Shown piece after piece: positions 6,991 through 11,050 of a stretch of DNA of 11,050 bases. The notes beneath the pieces were generated by a model. It saw nothing but the letters and a program-made list of their open reading frames with translations. It searched no databases and was not told where the DNA came from. The stretch is from DASSHC01 sp035693105. GTDB taxonomy: Bacteria > Chloroflexota > Chloroflexia > Thermomicrobiales > Thermomicrobiaceae. The stretch lies in assembly GCA_035693105.1 (NCBI GenBank), contig DASSHC010000450.1:1-11050 (forward strand), read 5' to 3'. Every line of letters begins with the position of its first letter. Position 1 is the stretch's first letter. Position numbers and translations under genes: made by a program.

Positions 6991-7008
6991 GGAAGTGATG
7001 CGTTTGCT

Positions 7009-7042
7009 GCCCCTCTCTCGCTCCGCCGGGAGAGGGGCTTTT
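7009..7042 (+). terminator. Intrinsic terminator of the EF-G2 gene
   Basis: GCCCCTCTC (7009-7017) pairs perfectly with GAGAGGGGC (7030-7038), extendable by two more pairs, and is followed by TTTT. It lies 18 bp after the EF-G2 stop, so the downstream RNase H-like gene probably depends on read-through or a weak local start. Confidence 0.85.
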
Positions 7043-7074
7043 CACGCCCTGTACACGGAAACGGAGACAGAATC

Positions 7075-7476
7075 GTGGCGGACCTGACAATCGTCTTCGA
7101 CGGCGGCTCGAAGGGGAACCCCGGCTTCGGCTACGGCAGCTTCCAGCTCGGCGACCGCGCCGGCTTCAGCGAGATCACGCGGCTGGAGTATGGCGATCGC
7201 GTGACCAACAACCAGGCCGAGTACCGCACCCTGATCGCCGCCCTCCAGCAGGCACTGGGCCACGCCGCCAGGCGAGGATGGCCGGCCGGCGAACTCTCGC
7301 TGGCCGTGCGCTCCGACAGCCAGCTCGTTATCGAGCAGGTGCTCGGCCGCTGGAAGATCCGCCATCCGGGTCTGCAGCCGCTAGCCGCCGAGGCTCGCCG
7401 GCTGATCGCCCAGTTCGGCCAGGTCACCCTCACCTGGCAGCCCCGCGCCCAAACCGTCAAGGTGCTCGGCCACTGA
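7075..7476 (+). CDS. RNase H-like domain protein with incomplete active site
   Basis: A 133-residue single-domain protein of the RNase HI / RVT_3 fold. Such enzymes cut the RNA strand of RNA-DNA hybrids. Three of the four expected acidic residues are in place: Asp9 in FDGGSKGNPG, Glu49 in NNQAEY and Asp81 in RSDSQLV. The C-terminal block, normally a PRE-x-N-x(3)-AD-type motif carrying the fourth Asp, reads WQPRAQTVKVLGH and then stops, so the fourth Asp is absent and the last helix is short. No other frame at the end restores it. Activity may be reduced, or the protein may only bind hybrids. The GTG at 7075 has GGAG 8 nt upstream. It follows the EF-G2 terminator by about 30 bp, and I see no separate strong promoter. 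Confidence 0.85.
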   Translation: MADLTIVFDGGSKGNPGFGYGSFQLGDRAGFSEITRLEYGDRVTNNQAEYRTLIAALQQALGHAARRGWPAGELSLAVRSDSQLVIEQVLGRWKIRHPGLQPLAAEARRLIAQFGQVTLTWQPRAQTVKVLGH

Positions 7477-7493
7477 GACGGCCCAACTCGGAG

Positions 7494-7523
7494 TTGTTCG
7501 CGCCTGCGGCCGCGTGCTATACT
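7494..7523 (+). promoter_or_regulatory. Promoter of tRNA-Val
   Basis: TTGTTC (7494-7499), an 18-bp spacer and TATACT (7518-7523). The predicted start near 7530 is about 12 nt ahead of the mature tRNA 5' end, a normal short leader. Confidence 0.65.
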
Positions 7524-7541
7524 TCGTCGCGTATCGGAGCC

Positions 7542-7615
7542 GGGCGGTTAGCTCAGTCGGTTAGAGCGCCACGTTGACATCGTGGAGGTCACTAGTTCGA
7601 GTCTAGTACCGCCCA
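7542..7615 (+). tRNA. tRNA-Val (anticodon GAC)
   Basis: A full cloverleaf can be drawn. The acceptor arms are GGGCGGT (7542-7548) and ACCGCCC (7608-7614) with discriminator A7615. The D arm contains TAGCTCAGTCGGTTAGAGC. The anticodon arm is CCACG-TTGACAT-CGTGG (7569-7585) with GAC at 7576-7578. The T arm is ACTAG-TTCGAGT-CTAGT (7591-7607). GAC reads the valine codons GTC and GTT. The 3' CCA is not encoded (CTG follows), so it must be added by a nucleotidyltransferase. Confidence 0.97.
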
Positions 7616-7619
7616 CTGG

Positions 7620-7644
7620 AAGGCCGGAGCGATGCTCCGGCCTT
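7620..7644 (+). terminator. Hairpin terminator after tRNA-Val
   Basis: AAGGCCGGAGC (7620-7630) and GCTCCGGCCTT (7634-7644) form a perfect 11-bp stem with a GAT loop, 4 bp past the tRNA. The tail GTGCTTTGG is a poor T-run. It lies between the tRNA and the convergent VOC gene and may serve both. Confidence 0.65.
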
Positions 7645-7668
7645 GTGCTTTGGCGAGGAAGCCACCGG

Positions 7669-8076
7669 TCAGCGCGCTCGCTCCTGAACGAGCTGGACTG
7701 GCCCGCCCTCCGGGTCGGCGACCCAGGCCGCGCGCAGGCGGCCCTCAAGAAAGTCATGCGGGGGGCTGAGCGACGGCGCACCGTGCGTCAGCAGGCGCGC
7801 GTAGGCGGTATCGACATCGTCGGTCCACACGACAACCTCTGCTCGCGGGCCACCGAAGGCCACCTCGACGCCGTGGTCGCGGCGCAGCGACTCAATATCA
7901 GCCACGCCCAGCACCAGACCGCCGAGCCGCATCTCGACGTGGACCGGACGTCCCGTCGCCGGCGTCCGGAACGTCTCCGCGAAGCCGAGCAACTCACGGT
8001 AGAAGCGCACCGAGGTCTCCACGTCGCGCGCGTACAGGTTCACCTGGGGATCGTGGAACACGCGCTCTCCGCTCAT
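7669..8076 (-). CDS. VOC-fold (glyoxalase/bleomycin-resistance superfamily) protein
   Basis: A 135-residue protein with the paired beta-alpha-beta-beta-beta modules of the vicinal oxygen chelate fold. The first module opens with QVNLYARDVETSVRFYRELLGF (11-32); the second has VVVWTDDVDTAYARLLTHGA (81-100) and ends in DPEGGPVQLVQ. In metal-binding members, a ligand usually sits at the first strand of each module and in the last strand. Here these positions appear to be Asn13, Trp84 and Gln128 instead of His/Glu, so glyoxalase I activity is unlikely. It may bind a small molecule or have an unknown activity. The ATG at 8076 matches the usual family start; the frame is open further upstream, but that extension is Arg-rich and unlike the fold. 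The ribosome site is weak. Confidence 0.82.
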   Translation of the reverse strand: MSGERVFHDPQVNLYARDVETSVRFYRELLGFAETFRTPATGRPVHVEMRLGGLVLGVADIESLRRDHGVEVAFGGPRAEVVVWTDDVDTAYARLLTHGAPSLSPPHDFLEGRLRAAWVADPEGGPVQLVQERAR

Positions 8077-8181
8077 GCTCGCTCGGCACCCGCCGGCGAA
8101 ACCGCGTCGGGATATCCGGGCCCGAGAATAACCCAGCGCCACGGCGCGAACGACGCCGGCCGCCGTACGTCCGTACACCGA

Positions 8182-8187
8182 ATTGTA
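8182..8187 (-). promoter_or_regulatory. Possible -10 box for the VOC gene
   Basis: TACAAT on the minus strand, about 106 bp upstream of the ATG at 8076. Just downstream of it on the same strand are two close GTACG copies. No convincing -35 is seen. Confidence 0.35.
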
Positions 8188-8246
8188 CCGCGCGGGCGGA
8201 AGCCGAAATCGGTCCTCGCGCTCAGCACGCACGCCTCAATGTCGGG

Positions 8247-8252
8247 TATACT
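8247..8252 (+). promoter_or_regulatory. Predicted -10 box for the T-box/thrS transcript
   Basis: TATACT located just upstream of the T-box 5' end, predicting a start near 8259. No -35 match is visible 16-18 bp upstream. Confidence 0.55.
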
Positions 8253-8261
8253 TGAATCAAG

Positions 8262-8500
8262 GCGTTGACCGGGACGAGTACCCGGGCAGAGCGGACAGAG
8301 ACGTGAGGCCGGCGGCTGAGAGCCTCACCCAGGCGAAGCCCGGCGAAAACCACCCGCGAGCCGAGCGGCGAACGAGCTTTCCAGTAGCCGTCTCCGGAAG
8401 CCCCCGTTACCGGGCACAACGAGCGCCGCGTTGCGGCGGAAGTTGGGTGGAACCACGACAGGCCAGGCCTGCCGTCCCTGCATGGGCGGCGGGCTTTTTT
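8262..8500 (+). promoter_or_regulatory. T-box riboswitch (tRNA-Thr sensing) controlling thrS
   Basis: T-box leaders bind uncharged tRNA and then favour an antiterminator over a terminator. Several marks are visible in order. GGGACGAGTACCCG (8271-8284) is a Stem I internal motif. The Stem I distal hairpin is GTGAGGC (8303-8309) with GCCTCAC (8322-8328) around a GGCTGAGA-type loop. The specifier region GAAAACCACC (8345-8354) contains ACC at 8349-8351 followed by A, a Thr codon matching the downstream gene; a second ACC follows at 8352-8354. A stem CGCCGC-GTT-GCGGCG (8424-8438) comes next. The T-box proper is GGGTGGAACCACG (8445-8457), with TGGA to pair with the tRNA acceptor end. An intrinsic terminator closes the element. 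Expected effect: thrS rises when tRNA-Thr is uncharged. UGGA predicts U at the tRNA-Thr discriminator position. Confidence 0.93.
8467..8500 (+). terminator. T-box regulatory terminator
   Basis: GCCTGCCGTCC (8467-8477) pairs with GGGCGGCGGGC (8484-8494) over 11 bp with three G-T wobbles and a 6-nt loop, followed by six T (8495-8500). The 5' arm follows directly after the T-box sequence, as expected for the terminator that competes with the antiterminator. Confidence 0.88.
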
Positions 8501-8526
8501 GTTGTTCAGAGGAAAGGGGGGCCGTG

Positions 8527-8580
8527 ATGTCTGACGACGAAACCGACACCGAGCAGCCGGCCACCCGTATGCAGTGTTAG
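8527..8580 (+). CDS. 17-residue reading frame between T-box terminator and thrS
   Basis: ATG at 8527 to TAG at 8578-8580 encodes MSDDETDTEQPATRMQC. It has a strong purine-rich ribosome site, AGGAAAGGGGGG, ending about 5 nt ahead of the ATG (a GTG one codon earlier is also possible). Three of 17 codons are Thr and all three are ACC, the same codon as the T-box specifier. The stop lies 19 nt before the thrS ATG, close enough for ribosomes ending here to affect thrS initiation. It is out of frame with thrS, so it is not an N-terminal extension unless a frameshift exists. It could be a leader peptide, a remnant of a longer thrS start, or chance. No protein evidence is possible from sequence alone. 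Confidence 0.4.
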   Translation: MSDDETDTEQPATRMQC

Positions 8581-8599
8581 ACGATTGGAGCGCAACACG

Positions 8600-10390
8600 A
8601 TGTCGCAACTGACGGACGAGCTGGATATCAATGTCGATGCCAAAGACCAGGGCGAGCTGGAGCTGGCCAGGATGCGCCACTCCGCCGCGCACGTCATGGC
8701 CCAGGCGGTCCTCGACATGTTCCCCGACGCCAAGCTGGCCATCGGCCCGGCCATCGACAACGGCTTCTACTACGACTTCGACCTGCCGCGCTCGCTGACG
8801 CCCGACGACCTGGCCGAGATCGAGCGGCGCATGGCCGAGATCCGCGCCGGCGCCTACCCGTTCGAACGCGACGAACTGCCGCGCGCCGAGGCGCTGCGCT
8901 ACTTCGCCGATCAGCCCTACAAGCTCGAGATCATCAACGATCTCCCCGAGGACGCGGTCATCTCGCGCTACACGCAGGCTAGCTTCACGGATCTCTGCCG
9001 CGGCCCGCACGTCGACGACACGTCGCAGATCGGCGCCATCAAGCTGCTCAACGTGGCCGGCGCCTACTGGCGCGGCGACGAGCATCGTCCCATGCTGCAG
9101 CGCATCTACGGCACGTCCTGGCGCAATCAAGAGGAACTGGAGCAGTACCTGGAGCGGCTGGAGGAGGCTGCCCGGCGCGACCACCGGCGGCTCGGCCGCG
9201 AGCTGGACCTCTTCTCGACCAACGAGGAGATCGGCCCCGGCCTGATTCTCTGGCACCCCAAGGGCGCACTGGTTCGTCATCTGATCGAGCGCTTCGAGAC
9301 GGACGAGCACCTGGCCCGCGGCTACGACCTGGTCTACACGCCGCACATCGCCAGCGGCGACATCTACAAGCGCAGCGGCCACCTGGAGACCTATCAGGAG
9401 AACATGTACTCGCCGATGGATATCGAGGGGGCGCCCTACTACCTCAAACCGATGAACTGCCCCGGCCACATCATGATCTACAAGTCGCAGGTGCGCTCGT
9501 ACCGCGAGCTGCCGGTGCGGCTGGCCGAGCTGGGCACGGTCTACCGCTACGAGCGCAGCGGCACGCTCCACGGCATGCTGCGCGTGCGCGGCTTCACTCA
9601 GGACGACGCTCACATCTTCTGCCGCCCCGATCAGGTGCAGGAGGAGATCGTCGGCGTGCTCGACCTGGCGTTGGAGTTCGCGCGCGTCTTCGGCTATGAG
9701 TACAAGGTCTTCCTGGCCACGCGGCCGGAGAAATCGGTCGGCAGCGAAGAGAACTGGGAGCGCGCCACCGAGGCGCTGGCGGCGGCGCTGCGCGACAAAG
9801 GACTGGAGTTCGAGATCGACCCCGGCGCCGGCGCCTTCTATGGGCCCAAGATCGACATCAAGTTCCTCGACTCGCTGGGGCGCGAGTGGACCGGGCCGAC
9901 GATCCAGGCCGACTTCAACCTGCCCGAGCGCTTCGATGTGAGCTACATCGGCGAGGACGGCGAGCGGCATCGCGCCGCCATGATCCACCGCACGGTGCTC
10001 GGCTCGATGGAGCGCTTCGTCGGCGGCTTGATCGAGCACTTCGCCGGCGCCTTCCCGGTCTGGCTGGCGCCGGTCCAGGCGGAGATCATCCCGATCGCCG
10101 ACCGGCACCTCGACTACGCCCGTGAGGTTGCCCTGCAGCTCAAGGAAGCCGGCATCCGCTCCGAGATCGACGAGAGCAGCGACCGCATGCAGGCCAAGAT
10201 CCGCCGCGCCCAGTTGCAGCACGTCCCCTACATGCTGGTCGTCGGCGACAAGGAGGCCGAGAGTGGCGCGGTGGCCGTGCGCCTGCGCAGCAACGAGAAC
10301 CTCGGCCCGATGCCGCTGCCCGAGTTCATCGCGCTGGCCAGCCGGCAAATCGCGACCAAGTCGCTGGCGCTGACCCCTGCTGAGGGGTAG
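8600..10390 (+). CDS. thrS: Threonyl-tRNA synthetase lacking the TGS domain
   Basis: A class II synthetase of 596 residues that charges tRNA-Thr and proofreads Ser-tRNA-Thr. The editing domain comes first: HSAAH gives His27 and His31, and CRGPH gives Cys133 and His137, matching the four known editing-site residues of the bacterial enzyme. The catalytic core has MNCPGH (Cys287), motif 2 with RYERSGTLHGMLRVRGFTQDDAH (Arg316 to His338) and MIHRTVLGSMERFVGGLIEH (His463). Cys287, His338 and His463 have nearly the spacing of the E. coli zinc ligands Cys334, His385 and His511. An anticodon-binding domain follows (WLAPVQAEIIPIADRH to the end). The N-terminus is about 46 residues shorter than E. coli ThrRS, and the TGS domain is missing. 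I chose the ATG at 8600, with GGAG 10 nt upstream, over an in-frame TTG at 8585 without a ribosome site. It is under the upstream T-box. Confidence 0.96.
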   Translation: MSQLTDELDINVDAKDQGELELARMRHSAAHVMAQAVLDMFPDAKLAIGPAIDNGFYYDFDLPRSLTPDDLAEIERRMAEIRAGAYPFERDELPRAEALRYFADQPYKLEIINDLPEDAVISRYTQASFTDLCRGPHVDDTSQIGAIKLLNVAGAYWRGDEHRPMLQRIYGTSWRNQEELEQYLERLEEAARRDHRRLGRELDLFSTNEEIGPGLILWHPKGALVRHLIERFETDEHLARGYDLVYTPHIASGDIYKRSGHLETYQENMYSPMDIEGAPYYLKPMNCPGHIMIYKSQVRSYRELPVRLAELGTVYRYERSGTLHGMLRVRGFTQDDAHIFCRPDQVQEEIVGVLDLALEFARVFGYEYKVFLATRPEKSVGSEENWERATEALAAALRDKGLEFEIDPGAGAFYGPKIDIKFLDSLGREWTGPTIQADFNLPERFDVSYIGEDGERHRAAMIHRTVLGSMERFVGGLIEHFAGAFPVWLAPVQAEIIPIADRHLDYAREVALQLKEAGIRSEIDESSDRMQAKIRRAQLQHVPYMLVVGDKEAESGAVAVRLRSNENLGPMPLPEFIALASRQIATKSLALTPAEG

Positions 10391-10401
10391 GTACGGTCTG
10401 C

Positions 10402-10424
10402 CCTTCGACAAGACTCGGTATCAT
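10402..10424 (+). repeat. Degenerate partial copy of the palindrome arm
   Basis: The segment beginning CCTTCGACAAGACTCGG resembles the left arm of the palindromic element 35 bp downstream (CTTCGACAAGCTCAGG), with a one-base insertion and substitutions. It lies 12 bp after the thrS stop and looks like a decayed or partly duplicated copy. Confidence 0.45.
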
Positions 10425-10426
10425 GT

Positions 10427-10551
10427 GAGGACGGATTCTTCGACAAGCTCAGGATGACAGGGTTTATTTGGGACGGACGAGTACGACCTCCCGTCGTCGT
10501 TGGCCCCTAAATTTCCGTGTCATCCCGAGCGCAGTCGAGGGATCCGTCCTC
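10427..10551. repeat. Long imperfect palindrome, probable dispersed repeat (MITE/REP-like)
   Basis: A 125-bp near-symmetric element centred near 10490. The outermost 10 bp match exactly as inverted copies: GAGGACGGAT (10427-10436) and ATCCGTCCTC (10542-10551). Further in, TCGAC pairs with GTCGA, and GGATGACA (10451-10458) with TGTCATCC (10518-10525). The centre is a small hairpin, ACGAC-CTCCC-GTCGT (10483-10497). The arm sequences (TTCGACAAGCTCAGGATGACA-like and TGTCATCCCGAGCGCAGTCGA-like) resemble short repeats I recall being scattered between genes in many bacterial genomes, including Chloroflexota. It has no coding capacity of its own that I trust. It lies between the convergent ends of thrS and the dipeptidase and could act as a bidirectional transcription end. 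Confidence 0.75.
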
Positions 10552-10592
10552 GATTACGTCCAACCTGTTCGAGGGCGCCTTTGCGTCCGAGC

Positions 10593-11050
10593 CTACTCCA
10601 CCCACACGTCCTTCAGCACGCGCAGCCAGTTGTCGCGGGCGATCTTGCGGATGGCCGCGTCGTCGTAGCCGCGGCGCGCCAGCTCCTCGATGATCGCCTG
10701 GTCGTGCGCCGCGTCCTTGAGCGCCTCGGGCACGGTCGCGCCGTCGTAGTCGGAGCCGAGCGCGACGTGGTCGATCCCGGCCACGTCCACGATGTGGTCG
10801 ATGTGATCGACCAGCGCGCTGATGGGCACGTCGCTGGGCTTCTTCGCGCCCTTGACCAGGAAGCCGAGCGCGTAGTTGATCCCCGCCAGGCCGCCCTTGG
10901 CCGCCAGCTCCTTCAGTTGCCGGTCGGTCAGGTTGCGCTCGTGGTCGCAGACGCTGATGGCGTTGGAGTGGCTGGCGACAATCGGCTTGGACGAGGTCTC
11001 CAGCACGTCCCAGAAGCCGGGCACGTTGAGGTGCGGGACATCGATCAAGA
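10593..11050 (-). CDS. Membrane dipeptidase (M19), C-terminal part
   Basis: The last 151 or so codons of a renal-dipeptidase-type (M19) zinc peptidase, cut off by the right window edge; the stop is TAG at 10593-10595. Visible family blocks are IDVPHLNVPGFWDVL, whose His matches a metal ligand (usually in a D-x-SH context, here DVPH), then PIVASHSNA with the next His ligand, RNLTDRQLKELAAKGGLAGINY, and HVALGSDYDG with the active-site Asp. The earlier ligands (HxD and the bridging Glu) must lie beyond 11050. Family members hydrolyse dipeptides, including D-amino-acid dipeptides, and are often soluble in bacteria despite the name. The gene is convergent with thrS. The apparent TTG at 11046-11048 is an internal Leu codon, not a start. 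Confidence 0.9.
   Translation of the reverse strand, partial: LIDVPHLNVPGFWDVLETSSKPIVASHSNAISVCDHERNLTDRQLKELAAKGGLAGINYALGFLVKGAKKPSDVPISALVDHIDHIVDVAGIDHVALGSDYDGATVPEALKDAAHDQAIIEELARRGYDDAAIRKIARDNWLRVLKDVWVE

Noticed and set aside
8077..8232. N-terminal extension of the VOC protein
   Set aside because: The frame is open but Arg-rich and crosses the predicted promoter. The VOC fold begins right after the ATG at 8076.
8222..10411. Minus-strand open frame of about 730 codons opposite thrS and the T-box
   Set aside because: It runs antisense across a clear riboswitch, terminator and thrS. Composition and lack of motifs mark it as a shadow frame.
10468..10668. Plus-strand 66-codon frame near the right end
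   Set aside because: It lies across the palindromic repeat and the antisense end of the dipeptidase gene, with no ribosome site or motif.
1..11050. CRISPR, phage, transposase, toxin-antitoxin or biosynthetic cluster
   Set aside because: I looked for regularly spaced repeats, integrase or transposase motifs and small paired genes on both strands and found none. The content is mostly housekeeping.

Overview
This is a GC-rich bacterial window. Gene content and style suggest a Chloroflexota genome, perhaps Thermomicrobia/Sphaerobacter-like. The pointers are a membrane-anchored SH3 protein with a PTPTPTP-type linker, an EF-G2-type GTPase, an M42 peptidase, a T-box ahead of thrS, and AT-rich -10 boxes that stand out in GC-rich DNA. 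The lineage is an inference from style, not shown by any marker gene.

Layout. Positions 1-359 (+) hold the 3' end of an unrecognised gene. A minus-strand series follows, read right to left: an M42 metallopeptidase (4708-3596), an orphan membrane histidine kinase (3380-2277), a membrane-anchored SH3 protein (2102-1557) and prephenate dehydrogenase tyrA (1487-465). Each has its own likely promoter, so this is a row of single genes rather than a tight operon. From a divergent promoter region near 4765, an EF-G2-like translational GTPase (4912-6990) runs rightward and ends at a clear terminator. It is followed by a small RNase H-like protein (7075-7476) and tRNA-Val(GAC) (7542-7615) with its own promoter and hairpin. 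A VOC-fold protein (8076-7669) lies on the minus strand.

Right end. A T-box riboswitch (about 8262-8500) with a Thr (ACC) specifier and an intrinsic terminator controls thrS (8600-10390). The thrS product lacks the N-terminal TGS domain but keeps the editing and zinc sites. Between the T-box terminator and thrS is a 17-codon reading frame (8527-8580) with a strong ribosome binding site and three Thr codons, all ACC. Between thrS and the convergent, window-truncated membrane dipeptidase (M19) lies a 125-bp palindromic repeat-like element (10427-10551).

How it fits together. The right half is mostly translation-related (EF-G2, tRNA-Val, thrS under tRNA-Thr sensing). The left half is housekeeping metabolism (tyrosine synthesis, peptide turnover) plus one sensor kinase. 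I see no phage, CRISPR, defence island or biosynthetic cluster. The most interesting points are the thrS leader with its extra Thr-rich reading frame, the near-consensus kinase promoter with an inverted repeat at its predicted start, the altered GTPase switch residues in EF-G2, and the palindromic element at 10.4-10.55 kb.
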